A stretch of DNA of 58,512 bases from Armatimonadota bacterium (GTDB lineage Bacteria > Armatimonadota > UBA5829), in assembly GCA_023474015.1 (NCBI GenBank), contig JAMCYN010000141.1, positions 1 through 58,512 of the forward strand, given 5' to 3'. Position numbers and translations under genes: made by a program. The stretch's first letter is position 1. Each line of letters begins with the position of its first letter. Of this stretch, positions 24,079 through 33,282 are shown piece after piece. The notes under the pieces were generated by a model that did no database searches, was not told the origin of the DNA, and was given only the letters and a program-made list of their open reading frames with translations.

Positions 24079-25429
24079 GACCGTGCCGGAGCGACAGGAA
24101 CAACGCCGGGTCAGCCTGATCGGGCTTGGAGCGGCCTGCGCGATCAGCGCGGGGGCCGGAATGCTGCTGCTGATGGGCGCCCCGTTCCTCGTGCTTGCCG
24201 TTCTCGTGGGCGTGGCGGCTGCTATAGCCGCCGTCTGGACCTCGATCAAGAACCCTTACCACGGGCTGATGATCTACATATTCCTCGAATACAGCAGGAT
24301 GAGCGAAGTGGTGCCCGCGGTCGCCCGCTTCTATCCGGCGCGCATCATCGCGGTGTGCGCTCTAATTGGCTGGGTCGCATCGACCTGTCGCAGCCGCGCG
24401 AGGATCGTATGGTCCGGGCAGACGTGGCTGATGACCGGCCTGGTGATGTCCATGGCCATATCATCCATCACTGCAATCTGGGCATCTCATGCAATTCAAG
24501 TCACCACCGATGTGGCCAAAACTCTTGTGGTGTTCATCATCATAACCAACGTCATCGACTCCCGCGAAAAGCTGCGGGGGATGGCGTGGCTTCTGGTGTC
24601 GGCGGGCTTCGTCCTGGGGGCTTATTCGATTATAGGCTACATGCGCACCGGCCAGCCGTCGGCAGGCTGGGGAACGGGATTTCTGGCCGATCAGAACGAC
24701 AGCGCGCTCGCGATGGTGAGCCTGACTCCACTGGCGATAGCCCTCTTCCAGATGAGCAAGGGGCTCATCAGGCGGGCCCTATCCGCCATTGGCCTTGCCT
24801 CCATCCCTGGCGGAGTCGTATGCACATTTTCGCGGGGCGGGTTCGGCGGGCTGTTGCTGGTCTTGTTCACGATGTCGATGCTCTCCAAGCGGCGAATGAC
24901 CACGCTTGCGGTCCTTGCCGCCCTGGTCGTTGGCTCATGGCTCTTCGCTCCTGAAGCCTACCATGACCGCATCACGTCCATATCCAGCTACCGGGACGAC
25001 GATTCCATGAAGGGTCGCAGCTACGCCTGGCGCTCGGCAACAATGATGTTCCGCGACCGTCCATTCTTCGGTGTCGGGCCAGGCAACTTCAAGCTGGCCT
25101 ACGGGCTGCAATACAAGGTCGCCGTGGAGATCGGCAAATGGATAGAGGCCCACAGCATTTACTTCCAATGCCTGGGCGACCTCGGCCTGTTCGGCTGCAT
25201 ATTCTTCTTCGGGTTGATATTCATGACCTATAGAGACCTGCTCCGAATCTACCGAAGAGGTGGCCGCGACCCCGACCTCTTCTGGGAACGCAAGATGGCG
25301 GCGGGGATCGGCGTAGGGCTGCTCGGCTACCTCGCCTGTGGCGCGCTCCTATCGGCCCTGTATTACTCATACGCATACTACTACGCGGCAATGGCCGTTT
25401 GCATGACGCGCTACACCAGGAGAGCATAA
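24062..25429 (+). CDS. O-antigen ligase/polymerase family membrane protein
   Basis: The 455-aa protein has about 10-12 hydrophobic helices and the Wzy_C/O-antigen ligase pattern: a long loop bounded by CTFSRGGFGGLLLVL and a late segment DRPFFGVGPGNFKLAYG followed by HSIYFQCLGDLGLFGCIFFF. Such proteins polymerise repeat units or transfer glycans at the outer face of the membrane. Its start overlaps the GT4 gene by 17 bp, and its stop shares one base with the next start (TAATG). Confidence 0.87.
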   Translation: MSLQLETVPERQEQRRVSLIGLGAACAISAGAGMLLLMGAPFLVLAVLVGVAAAIAAVWTSIKNPYHGLMIYIFLEYSRMSEVVPAVARFYPARIIAVCALIGWVASTCRSRARIVWSGQTWLMTGLVMSMAISSITAIWASHAIQVTTDVAKTLVVFIIITNVIDSREKLRGMAWLLVSAGFVLGAYSIIGYMRTGQPSAGWGTGFLADQNDSALAMVSLTPLAIALFQMSKGLIRRALSAIGLASIPGGVVCTFSRGGFGGLLLVLFTMSMLSKRRMTTLAVLAALVVGSWLFAPEAYHDRITSISSYRDDDSMKGRSYAWRSATMMFRDRPFFGVGPGNFKLAYGLQYKVAVEIGKWIEAHSIYFQCLGDLGLFGCIFFFGLIFMTYRDLLRIYRRGGRDPDLFWERKMAAGIGVGLLGYLACGALLSALYYSYAYYYAAMAVCMTRYTRRA

Positions 25430-26400
25430 TGCCTGACGATACCTATCTGGCCATACTGGAACACAATCAGGGCTTCGATGACGCCCGGGCGTGGCTCGAA
25501 TATGCCGAGACCCATTCGTTCCGGCAGGTGAAGGCGACCAAGCGCACCACCTGCCCGGACTGCGGCACACCCGACGCCGCGCCTATCGGCCAATACGTCT
25601 ACTACAGCAACCTCGCGCACCTGAGGCAGTGCAGGTCCTGCGGACTGATGTTCTCCGATGTGCTGCTGGCCCCGGAGGTCATCAAGCGGCACTTCGAGGC
25701 CACATATAACGACGAGACCTACTTTCGTCGCGAGCGTCGCGACATATTTCGCCAGATCGCCGCAATCATCCGTGACCACGTGCGCTACGATGGCCGCGTC
25801 ATCGACATCGGCGGGGCCAAGGGCCACCTGATGGAGCTTGCCCGAAAACGGCGGCCGGACATTCATGTCACGATCAACGACCTCTCCCAGTGCTCGTGTA
25901 ACTACGCCCGCGAGACCTACGGTTTCGACACGCTGTGCTGCCCGATGGAGGACCTGCGCTCGGTACCCGAACACTTCGACGCCGCGCTGCTGATCGACGT
26001 AATCTATTGCCCGCCCGAGATCAGGCGGACGTGGGAGGCGATAGACCATCTCGTAGACAAAGGACTGATCCTAATCAGGATTCCTAATAAGCTCTGGCTC
26101 TTGAAGACCGGCCTGCTGGTTCGAAAGTGGCTGCGACGAGGCGATGAGCGCGTGAAGCAGGACCGCATCGACTTCTTCAACCCGGAGCACGTATATCTCT
26201 TCACGCGCGCCTATATGCGCCGACGGCTGAACGGGCTCGGCTTCCGGAGGGTCCGCTTCCTGCCTTCCCGATTTCTCCTGAAGAGCGACCGCCGCCGCTT
26301 ATTATGCAGCCTAGCCTTCACGGGCGCGATGCTGATCCACTATTTGTCTTTCCGACGGCTTATACTGACGCCGTCCATGTTGATAATGGCTGAGAAGTAA
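25429..26400 (+). CDS. SAM-dependent methyltransferase with zinc-ribbon N-terminus
   Basis: The 323-aa protein starts at the ATG (25429) that overlaps the previous stop and follows AGGAGA. Residues about 35-75 hold two Cys pairs (CPDCG and CRSCG), as in many sugar or surface-polymer methyltransferases. A methyltransferase domain follows: VIDIGGAKGHLMELARKR (SAM motif I) and FDAALLIDVIYCPPEI. The C-terminal quarter is basic and hydrophobic (KSDRRRLLCSLAFTGAMLIH), perhaps membrane-associated. It may methylate a sugar of the repeat unit. Confidence 0.8.
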   Translation: MPDDTYLAILEHNQGFDDARAWLEYAETHSFRQVKATKRTTCPDCGTPDAAPIGQYVYYSNLAHLRQCRSCGLMFSDVLLAPEVIKRHFEATYNDETYFRRERRDIFRQIAAIIRDHVRYDGRVIDIGGAKGHLMELARKRRPDIHVTINDLSQCSCNYARETYGFDTLCCPMEDLRSVPEHFDAALLIDVIYCPPEIRRTWEAIDHLVDKGLILIRIPNKLWLLKTGLLVRKWLRRGDERVKQDRIDFFNPEHVYLFTRAYMRRRLNGLGFRRVRFLPSRFLLKSDRRRLLCSLAFTGAMLIHYLSFRRLILTPSMLIMAEK

Positions 26401-26451
26401 TATCCCTTGTGGCCTTGGGTTTGGCGGCCGAGGGATGTGTGGGCTAATGCA

Positions 26452-26609
26452 CGAACGTCGAAGTCTTGTCATGCTGAGGAGGAACGACGAAGCATCCGCT
26501 TTGCACCGAGGCTTCGTAGCAGTAGGAGGTTCCGGTTCAAAGCAGATTCTTCGCCTGCGGCTCAGAATGACAAGTATTAGGGCTCAGAATGACAAGACTT
26601 GGACGTTCG
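26452..26609. repeat. 158-bp foldback repeat (TCTTGTCAT...ATGACAAGA)
   Basis: The outer 27-base arms (26452-26478 and 26583-26609) are inverse complements with two mismatches; each includes AAGTCTTGTCAT or ATGACAAGACTT. A related element lies at 52333-52453. Inner GACGAAGCATCCGCTTTGC and AAAGCAGATTCTTCGCC stretches pair as well. The element carries the first ATG upstream of the following gene, which shows that the true start is further down. Confidence 0.8.
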
Positions 26610-26628
26610 CATGATAGGACGAGGACTA

Positions 26629-27642
26629 ATGCAGTTTGTCGAGCTAGACAATTCACTCGAAAGTGAATGGACAGCATTCGTAAATGCGACCCCCGGCGCG
26701 TGCCTGGGGCATGATCTCGCCTGGCGGCAAGTGATCGAGGATGCGCTTGGCCACAAGCCCGTCTATATACTGGCCACGGAGGACGGCGCGGTTATGGGCG
26801 TGTGCCCGCTGTTCGAGGCGAGACATAGCCTCCTGGGTAAACGGCTGATCTCCGTACCTGTGCTCGACCGCGCTGGGGTGCTCGCGAGCGATGAGCGGAC
26901 GTACATGCACTTCTCGCGTATTTTCCGCGAGACAATGCAATCGAACGGCCATAAGTTCGTCCAGCTTAGATGCCTGGGCGATCACGAAGGCGAAAAGGCC
27001 GTCCTGACGCTGGACATCTCCGCCGGGGCGGACGCGCTTTGGAAGGGGTTCAAGTCCACCGTCCGCAACCAGGTCCGCAAGGCGGAGAAGTCCGATTTGA
27101 ATGTCAGAATAGGGGGGAGCGAGCTTGTGCCAGACTTCTTCCGGGTCTACTCCCGAAACATGAGAGACCTCGGAGTTCCGACCCTGCCGTTGCTCCTCTT
27201 CAAAGCCACGCTGGACTCCTTCGGCTCAAATCGGGCGCACGTGATCACGATTAACGATGGGCTGGAGACGGTCGGAGCCTGCATCGAGATGTTCTTCAAG
27301 GACACGGCGACGGTCCCCTGGGCTTCCTCGTCGCGCAGTCACTTCGACCGCTGCCCCAACAACCTGCTCTACTGGGCGGCTATCAGGTCCGCCTGCGAGA
27401 GGGGCTGTTCGATATTCGACTTCGGCCGCTCGACGGTTGACACGGGGCCATACAATTTCAAGAAGCAGTGGGGAGCGGTTCCCACTCCACTCGATTGGGA
27501 ATACTATCTCTCGGACGGGAGCCGGAAGCCGGAGTTCGTTACGTCGAACCCCAAATACCGGCTCCTCGTGCGCGTGTGGCAGCGCCTGCCGGTGCCCATC
27601 GCCAACCTGATTGGTCCCATAATCAGCAAGCAAGTGGCTTAG
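26629..27642 (+). CDS. FemAB-like / GNAT protein, PEP-CTERM-locus type
   Basis: The 337-aa protein has the double-GNAT FemAB pattern: FVELDNSLESEWTAFVN, LAWRQVIEDALGHKPVYIL, then LWKGFKSTVRNQVRKAEKS, SRNMRDLGVPTLPLLLFKA and the C-terminal IFDFGRSTVDTGPYNFKKQW. These motifs match the FemAB-related family found beside PEP-CTERM polysaccharide genes; a role in peptide or acyl transfer to surface polymer is presumed. I start at the ATG at 26629 (GAGGACTA before it) because an earlier ATG at 26611 falls at the end of the repeat. Confidence 0.85.
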   Translation: MQFVELDNSLESEWTAFVNATPGACLGHDLAWRQVIEDALGHKPVYILATEDGAVMGVCPLFEARHSLLGKRLISVPVLDRAGVLASDERTYMHFSRIFRETMQSNGHKFVQLRCLGDHEGEKAVLTLDISAGADALWKGFKSTVRNQVRKAEKSDLNVRIGGSELVPDFFRVYSRNMRDLGVPTLPLLLFKATLDSFGSNRAHVITINDGLETVGACIEMFFKDTATVPWASSSRSHFDRCPNNLLYWAAIRSACERGCSIFDFGRSTVDTGPYNFKKQWGAVPTPLDWEYYLSDGSRKPEFVTSNPKYRLLVRVWQRLPVPIANLIGPIISKQVA

Positions 27643-27663
27643 AGGCTAGAAGTTGGAAGCTGC

Positions 27664-27715
27664 CGTTCGTCCGGGGTTTGAACCCCGGACGCAAGTTCCC
27701 CGGGCTTAAGCCCGC
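27664..27715. repeat. Composite palindromic repeat (CCGGGGTT / CTTAAG)
   Basis: The palindrome with arms GTCCGGGGTT and AACCCCGGAC (27669-27690) is followed by GCAAGTTCCCCGGGCTTAAG (27691-27710). The same two modules, in this order, are found at 10625, 15359 and 35618. Confidence 0.8.
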
Positions 27716-27751
27716 TTTGTTCGCACTGTGATGAGGAGGGAAACACCCAAT

Positions 27752-28984
27752 ATGCTCCCGCCGGCTGCGGCTCTACTCACTCCTCGCGATGTGTCGAGGG
27801 CCTTGGGTTACGCAAGGCGTTCGCGCGATTGCGTCTCGAATAACTTCGAAGCGATGCTTCGCGCATACTTCGGGGTCCGCCACGTATTTTTGACCTCATC
27901 GGGACGGGCCGCCCTGACCGTCGTGCTGCGCTCCATAGCAGAGCTTCGGCCAGGCGGTGAGGTCGTGGTGCCGGGCTACACCTGCTTTACGGTCCCATCG
28001 GCGGTCGCCAGGGCAGGGCTTAAGGTGATGCCCGTCGATATCGAGCCGTCCACCCTCGACTACGACCCCGACGCCCTACGCGAGTCGCTTTCGGAGAACA
28101 CGCTGGCCGTGGTCGCGGTGCACCCCTACGGCTTCCCCTGCGGGATACGCGAGATCGAGGCCATCTGCGCCGAACGCGGCATTCCTCTAATCGAGGATGC
28201 GGCCCAAGCAATGGGCGGCAGGGTGGAATCGAGGATGATCGGGACGTTCGGCGACGCGGCGATCCTCAGCTTCGGCAGGGGAAAGGCGATGACGACGGTC
28301 CACGGCGGCGCGATCCTCACCTCCTCGGATGTTCTGGCCTCGGCGATTGCGCGAACTCTGGCCCAGCATCAAGTGCCTGCCGGTGGGGATGCGCGTCATG
28401 CCGCGCTCGCGTTCGCCTATTCATTGGTAGTCCGCCCGAGGTTCTTCTCGATGGTGAAGCGCATACGGCGGCTGGAGGTTGGCGTCACACGGTTCTGCAC
28501 GGACTTCGAGATCGCGCCGATGTCGAACATGCAGGCGGCGCTGGGGATGGCCTGCCTGGGCGGCCTCGGTGAGACGAACAAGATTCGCCGCCGGAACGCA
28601 GGGGAGTTGTCGCGAATGCTGCGGGAGGTTGAATCAATAAGCGTGCTCGGCGAAAGGGACTGGGAGTACAGTATAGCCCTGCGGCAGCCGGTGGTCCTCG
28701 ACTCAGAGGCGGCGGCGGAGAATGCCTACAGGGAGCTTTCGGACCTCGGACTGGGGGTCGGCAGGTCTTACCCGAGCAGCATTACGGACATTCCAGGAGC
28801 CGCGTCGTTCCTGAGTGAACGGGCCGCTATTCCATTCAACGCCCGAGAGGCTTCCCGCCGACTTCTTACTTTGCCGACTCATCATTTCGTCACCCCGCGC
28901 GACCTCGACGCCATCGCTCGGGTCGTGACCAAATACGCGGGCGCGGCCCATCGGCACGTGGCGACACTCAGGAGGGCAATGTGA
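27752..28984 (+). CDS. DegT/DnrJ/EryC1-family aminotransferase
   Basis: This PLP-dependent aminotransferase of the sugar-aminotransferase group has 410 residues from the ATG at 27752. An AGGAGG lies 12 bases upstream, a long spacing; an ATG at 27731 is the alternative. It shows TSSGRAALTVVLRSI, VVVPGYTCFTVPSAV, IPLIEDAAQAMGG and the PLP lysine segment SFGRGKAMTTVHGG, where family members commonly have SFxxxK. It probably makes an amino sugar for the repeat unit. The gene overlaps the next by GTGA. Confidence 0.88.
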   Translation: MLPPAAALLTPRDVSRALGYARRSRDCVSNNFEAMLRAYFGVRHVFLTSSGRAALTVVLRSIAELRPGGEVVVPGYTCFTVPSAVARAGLKVMPVDIEPSTLDYDPDALRESLSENTLAVVAVHPYGFPCGIREIEAICAERGIPLIEDAAQAMGGRVESRMIGTFGDAAILSFGRGKAMTTVHGGAILTSSDVLASAIARTLAQHQVPAGGDARHAALAFAYSLVVRPRFFSMVKRIRRLEVGVTRFCTDFEIAPMSNMQAALGMACLGGLGETNKIRRRNAGELSRMLREVESISVLGERDWEYSIALRQPVVLDSEAAAENAYRELSDLGLGVGRSYPSSITDIPGAASFLSERAAIPFNAREASRRLLTLPTHHFVTPRDLDAIARVVTKYAGAAHRHVATLRRAM

Positions 28985-29991
28985 GCAGGCCGTTACCTCA
29001 GAGAACAGGCGCGGCCGTCAGGGTAGCCGCCGCATGCATCAAGCGAAGTGGGGTTTCAGTAGCTCCAGTGATCCTGATGTATCATCGAATAGTCCGGCGC
29101 GACACTCTCCCACATCTTCCCGAGCCGGGGATGTGGGTTGACGCATCGACATTCGACCGGCAGCTCGACTTGCTCAAGAGGACCCGTGAGATCGTGCCGC
29201 TTTATCGAATAGCCGATGCGGTCAGGAACGGCGAAGGCCTTCCGCCGCGCGCCTGCGCCGTCACATTCGATGACGGCTGGCTGGACAACTACACCAACGC
29301 CTTCCCGCTGCTGATCAAGCACAATATTCCGGCCACGATATTCCTTACCTCGGGGTTTGTCGGCGCGGAGATGCCGTTTTGGACCGCCGAGGTGTGGGAC
29401 TCCTTGCACGCACTCACGCCGGACCCGACCCCGCCAGATTGGTTCACGCCAGATATGGCGGGCATCGTGCGGGCGCTTGCACGGGCCGGTCATCCGCCGT
29501 CAGAACATCTGATCAGCCGATGCATGGGTCATATAAAGACCCTCCCGGCGACGCTGCGCATACGTACGGCCGATTACCTTATGAAGTCCGCGGGTTGGCG
29601 GTCTGACGAAAGACGCGCGATGAACTGGGATGAAGCGCGTGAGATGTATGACGCCGGGATCGAGTTCGGCATTCATACCCGGACTCATCCAGTGCTCTCC
29701 GAACTGACGCGGGACGAGATCGACCGCGAGATCATCGGCTCAAAGCTGGAGACCGAAAGCAACCTTGGGATACGGGTGACCGCCCTTGCCTATCCTTACG
29801 GTGACTTTGACCAGCGCGCGCGGCTCGCGGCGATCGACGCCGGACTGGAGCTGGCTTGCACGACGACTCCCGGCAGCTGCGCCGCCACCCGCGACCCATA
29901 CACTCTACCCCGCGTGGGCGTACACGAAGGTATGTCCGAAGGGTTTTCTCATTTCTCCAGCCTGGCGTTTGCGACCAGGCTGAATGTCTGA
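28981..29991 (+). CDS. Polysaccharide deacetylase (NodB-type)
   Basis: The 336-aa protein has the NodB homology motifs: ILMYHRI, the catalytic TFDDGWLDNY, NIPATIFLTSGFVG and the metal-binding histidines in FGIHTRTHPVLSEL, then TALAYPYGDFD. It starts with GTG in a GTGA overlap and AGGAGGG precedes it. It differs from the deacetylase at 20139 in lacking the LEDWYQ opening, so it is a second, general deacetylase for the surface polysaccharide. No signal peptide is evident, so it may be cytoplasmic or membrane-associated. Confidence 0.88.
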   Translation: MSRPLPQRTGAAVRVAAACIKRSGVSVAPVILMYHRIVRRDTLPHLPEPGMWVDASTFDRQLDLLKRTREIVPLYRIADAVRNGEGLPPRACAVTFDDGWLDNYTNAFPLLIKHNIPATIFLTSGFVGAEMPFWTAEVWDSLHALTPDPTPPDWFTPDMAGIVRALARAGHPPSEHLISRCMGHIKTLPATLRIRTADYLMKSAGWRSDERRAMNWDEAREMYDAGIEFGIHTRTHPVLSELTRDEIDREIIGSKLETESNLGIRVTALAYPYGDFDQRARLAAIDAGLELACTTTPGSCAATRDPYTLPRVGVHEGMSEGFSHFSSLAFATRLNV

Positions 29992-29994
29992 TGG

Positions 29995-30172
29995 CCCTAT
30001 GTTCGTCCGGATTTGCAATCCGGGACGGAAAGGGCAATCTGGGGATTTGCAATCCCCTTGCACTCTGGATGGGTGGCGATCTCCGAATCGCCACCCCAAA
30101 GCCAATCGGGGATTTCCGAATCCCCTTCTCGGTGGGGAGGTCCCGGATTGTAAATCCGGACCAACGTACACT
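29995..30172. repeat. Array of five short palindromes with ATTTGCAAT/TTTCCGAA cores
   Basis: Five different palindromes follow one another: GTCCGGATTTGCAATCCGG, GGGGATTTGCAATCCCC, GGTGGCGATCTCCGAATCGC, GGGGATTTCCGAATCCCC and GTCCCGGATTGTAAATCCGG. The shared core style with differing flanks suggests repeated spread and divergence. Related single copies lie at 48107-48150 and 58039. The array explains the upstream open frame before the ATP-grasp gene. Confidence 0.8.
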
Positions 30173-32173
30173 ATGGATATGCGCGTTCTAATCTTAGACG
30201 GTGAAACCCGTGCGGCCCTGGCCGTGGCGCGGTCGCTCGGGCGGGCGGGCGTCGAGCTTGCGGTGGCGGCTCCGACGCCGTGCCTGGCCGGGCGCTCGCG
30301 TTATTGCCATCGCACGCTTGCATGCCCGGACCCGTCGCGTCACGCCGCCGAGTTCATAGACTTTCTTAAGATCGAGCCAAAGGCCCTGGGATACGATCTC
30401 ATAATCTCGTCGAGTGACATCACGGCCCGCCTACTTTCCGAAGCTCGGCGTCACTTGCCCGTCCCCACGCAGGCGATGCTTCCGCCGGAGGACGCCCTTG
30501 AAGCCGTCCTCGACAAGCGCCGCTTGTTGAACCTTGCCGCCGAATCGGGTGTTCCTGTACCGGTTACATGGGACGTCGTGCCCGGCGAACTCGGCGAAAT
30601 GGCCCTCCCGGTGATTGTCAAGTCGCGCCGGTCACGCGAGAGGGCGGGGGACACGTGGCTTGAGGGCAGGGTGCGAGTGGCTCGCGATGCGCAAGAGTTC
30701 GTGGAAGTATTTGAGGAGGTGCATCGCCTCACCCCGAACCCGTTGGTGCAGGAATACGTTCCGGGCTGGGGCGAGGGGCTGTTCGTGCTGTGCAATCATG
30801 GCAAGCTGCGGGCCGTGTTCGCGCACAAACGCTTGCGCGAGACCCCACCAGACGGCGGCGTCAGCAGCCTTCGGGAGAGCATTGCAGTGGATGACGGCCT
30901 ACTTGAGGGCGTGACCGCGATGGTGGAAAAGCTGAACTGGCATGGCCCCGCGATGTTCGAGTTCAGGCGCGACAGCCGCGACAACACGCCCAAGCTCCTG
31001 GAAGTCAACCCTAGGTTCTGGGGATCGCTCCATCTCGCGATAGCATCCGGCCAGGACTTCCCCTTGCTCCTCTACCGGATGGCGCTGGACGGCGACATCG
31101 AGCCTGCCTTGGACTACAAGATCGGCGTCCACAGCCGCTGGGTCCTGGGCGACTTCAACCGCCTCCTGCTCGTACTAACCGCTCCGAAAAACGGTCATGC
31201 GTCCCGGACTCGTGAGATAATCAACTTCCTGAAGCTCGGTGGGAATACCCACCTGGAAATCGAATCGCTCTCAGACCCCGGTCCGGCCGTCTTCGAGTAT
31301 CGGGCCTACACAGCCGAACTCGCCAGAACCGCCTTCGGCAAGTTGAGACGCAACCACTCACACCCCCAGCACCCCGAGCCAATACATACCCAGCACCCTG
31401 AGCCTGTCGAAGGGCGCGGCCTGATCAGCGGCATAATGCACGTCCACTCCGACTACTCCGTCGATGGCAGCCTGACCATCTCCGAGATCAGGGATTACTG
31501 CCTCGGGTCCGGCCTCGCGTTTGCCTGCATCACCGATCATGCGGAGGATGTCTCCCCGGTCCAGTTCGAGCGCCTGGTGCGTGAATGCGAAGATGCGTCC
31601 GATGATTTATTCGATGCCTTACCGGGGCTGGAGTTCCCGGTCGGCAAAGCGCACGTACTCGCCCTCGGCCTTTGGACCGCGCCCAGGGCAGCGTGTGGCC
31701 TTCCCGCGCTAAGAGAAGCTAAGGGCAACGGCGCGCTGATCGTCCTGGCGCACCCCAGGTTCGGAGGCTCAGATATCTCCCCTGATCTGCTCGACGTGCT
31801 TGATGGCGTCGAGGTCTGGAATGGCAGATATGACGGCGGGTTCGTGCCCGACCCGGACGTTCTCAGACTCCATCAGCAACTTGCGGCCCGCAAGCCCACT
31901 TTGGTCGCGTTCGGGGGATGCGACCTGCATGACCGAGAGCAGAGGGGCATTATCCGAATGGTCATCCGAACAAGCATCGCGCCCTCCGATATCCTATCCA
32001 CCCTCGGGGTCGGGCGCTTCGAGACCAGGGGACTGCTCTGGCGGCTGGACAGTTCCGGTTTGCCAACATACCCGGTTCCATTCGGCATGAGCGCGTTTCG
32101 TGGGGCCTACACGTCCGCCAAACGGCTTCGCGGCTTCCTGCGAAGGCCATCGATGTCAGGGAGGTCCAAATGA
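30173..32173 (+). CDS. ATP-grasp / PHP-domain fusion protein
   Basis: Residues about 1-390 form an ATP-grasp ligase-like module (VLDKRRLLNLAAESGVPVP; LPVIVKSRRS; PLVQEYVPGWGEG; LLEVNPRFWGSLHLAI), a family that joins carboxylates to amines using ATP. Residues about 418-640 form a PHP-type metal-dependent phosphoesterase-like domain (IMHVHSDYSVDGSLTISEI, then AFACITDHAED, IVLAHPRFGG and FGGCDLHDRE). The linker (about 397-417, sequence HPQHPEPIHTQHPEPVEGRG) is encoded by an interspersed repeat. Upstream codons belong to a repeat array, so I start at the ATG at 30173; the ATG at 30179 is also possible. It probably adds a peptide or amino acid to the polysaccharide. Confidence 0.82.
   Translation: MDMRVLILDGETRAALAVARSLGRAGVELAVAAPTPCLAGRSRYCHRTLACPDPSRHAAEFIDFLKIEPKALGYDLIISSSDITARLLSEARRHLPVPTQAMLPPEDALEAVLDKRRLLNLAAESGVPVPVTWDVVPGELGEMALPVIVKSRRSRERAGDTWLEGRVRVARDAQEFVEVFEEVHRLTPNPLVQEYVPGWGEGLFVLCNHGKLRAVFAHKRLRETPPDGGVSSLRESIAVDDGLLEGVTAMVEKLNWHGPAMFEFRRDSRDNTPKLLEVNPRFWGSLHLAIASGQDFPLLLYRMALDGDIEPALDYKIGVHSRWVLGDFNRLLLVLTAPKNGHASRTREIINFLKLGGNTHLEIESLSDPGPAVFEYRAYTAELARTAFGKLRRNHSHPQHPEPIHTQHPEPVEGRGLISGIMHVHSDYSVDGSLTISEIRDYCLGSGLAFACITDHAEDVSPVQFERLVRECEDASDDLFDALPGLEFPVGKAHVLALGLWTAPRAACGLPALREAKGNGALIVLAHPRFGGSDISPDLLDVLDGVEVWNGRYDGGFVPDPDVLRLHQQLAARKPTLVAFGGCDLHDREQRGIIRMVIRTSIAPSDILSTLGVGRFETRGLLWRLDSSGLPTYPVPFGMSAFRGAYTSAKRLRGFLRRPSMSGRSK
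31362..31420. repeat. CACCCTGAGCCTGTCGAAGGG repeat at the ATP-grasp/PHP junction
   Basis: Two CAGCACCCYGAGCC units (31368 and 31391) lead into CCTGTCGAAGGGCG. CAC-CCTGAGCCTGTCGAAG-type sequence is a widely seen bacterial interspersed repeat. Here it is translated in frame and forms the boundary between two unrelated domains. Confidence 0.7.
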
Positions 32174-33282
32174 GAGTCCTGCAAGTTTGCCCTACATCAG
32201 GGCCGGGTGGGGCTGAGTCGATAGTCATCTCGCTCTCCGGTGCGCTCGCGGCATATGGAATTGAGGTCGTGGCCGCCAGCTCCGGCACGGAACCGTACCT
32301 CTACGAGAAACTCAGCGAGATCGGAGTCCCGACCGTCCGTCTCAAGTCCGCCGGGCCCCGGAGCCTTGCCGGTGAGATCGGCGAAGTCGTCAAGTGCTAC
32401 CGGCCGGATATTGTTCACAGCCACATGTGGGACGCCAACCTGCCCGCCGCGCTCGCCGGATTCACACTACGGCTGCCGGTAGTGCTCACGGTCCACTCGA
32501 CGGTCTACGAGCTGGAATCCCTGAAGCGGCGTATTGCCTACGCCCTTCTCAGCCGGTGGGTCCCATCCTTGATTGCGGTATCTGACTCGGTGGCGTCGGA
32601 GTTGATCCGCTCGGGGGCAGTGGCGGATAAGGTCAGGCGTATTCACAATGGTACGGACGTCTCCCGGTTCGCGCGCCGGGGGGGAGACTCGCTCAGGCTT
32701 GAGTTGGGCATTCCATCGGACGCGCCGGTTGCCGGCATGATCGCGAACCTGCGGCCCGCCAAGGACCACGCGCTTCTCATCGAGGCCGCCGCCCAGGTCA
32801 TCCGCCGAATCCCCGATGCGCATTTTATTATAACGGGTGATGGCTGCGGCACCGACTGCGCCACACTGACCGAACACTGCTCCCGACTGGGCGTGGGTGA
32901 GCGTGTTCATCTGGCGGGCTTCAGAGACGATATCCCGGCGGCGCTTGGCGCGTTGGATGTGTTTGTCCTGGCCACGAAGATCGAGGGGCTGCCGGTCAGC
33001 GTGATCGAAGCCATGGCCGCGGGACTGCCCGTAGTCGCAAGCCATGTGGGGGGCGTGCACGAACTTGTCGAGGAGGGCGTCACCGGCTATCTGGTCCCGG
33101 CGGGAAACCGCGACGCCCTTGCGGACTGTGTCACTGAGCTTCTATCCGATTCGGATCTCCGGGCACGCTTCGGCGAAGCGGGCTGCCGCCGGGCGGGGGC
33201 GCTGTTTAGCCTCGAGGCAATGGCGGCGGCCCATCGGGAGCTCTACACTGAATGCATCGCGGCGAAGGGGTTGGGAGAATGA
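32170..33282 (+). CDS. Glycosyltransferase, GT4 type
   Basis: The 370-aa GT-B enzyme shows the GT4 layout: LQVCPTSGPGGAESIVISLS, DIVHSHMWDANLPAAL, then IHNGTDVSRF, VAGMIANLRPAKDHALLIEA and the donor-binding E-x7-E region (KIEGLPVSVIEAMAAGLPVV) with ASHVGGVHELV. It presumably adds one sugar of the repeat unit from a nucleotide-sugar donor. Translational coupling is likely through an ATGA overlap with the preceding gene and another with the next. Confidence 0.92.
   Translation: MRVLQVCPTSGPGGAESIVISLSGALAAYGIEVVAASSGTEPYLYEKLSEIGVPTVRLKSAGPRSLAGEIGEVVKCYRPDIVHSHMWDANLPAALAGFTLRLPVVLTVHSTVYELESLKRRIAYALLSRWVPSLIAVSDSVASELIRSGAVADKVRRIHNGTDVSRFARRGGDSLRLELGIPSDAPVAGMIANLRPAKDHALLIEAAAQVIRRIPDAHFIITGDGCGTDCATLTEHCSRLGVGERVHLAGFRDDIPAALGALDVFVLATKIEGLPVSVIEAMAAGLPVVASHVGGVHELVEEGVTGYLVPAGNRDALADCVTELLSDSDLRARFGEAGCRRAGALFSLEAMAAAHRELYTECIAAKGLGE

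Noticed and set aside
29984..30172. Longer ATP-grasp N-terminus from 29984
   Set aside because: These codons translate an array of intergenic palindromes and overlap the deacetylase end.
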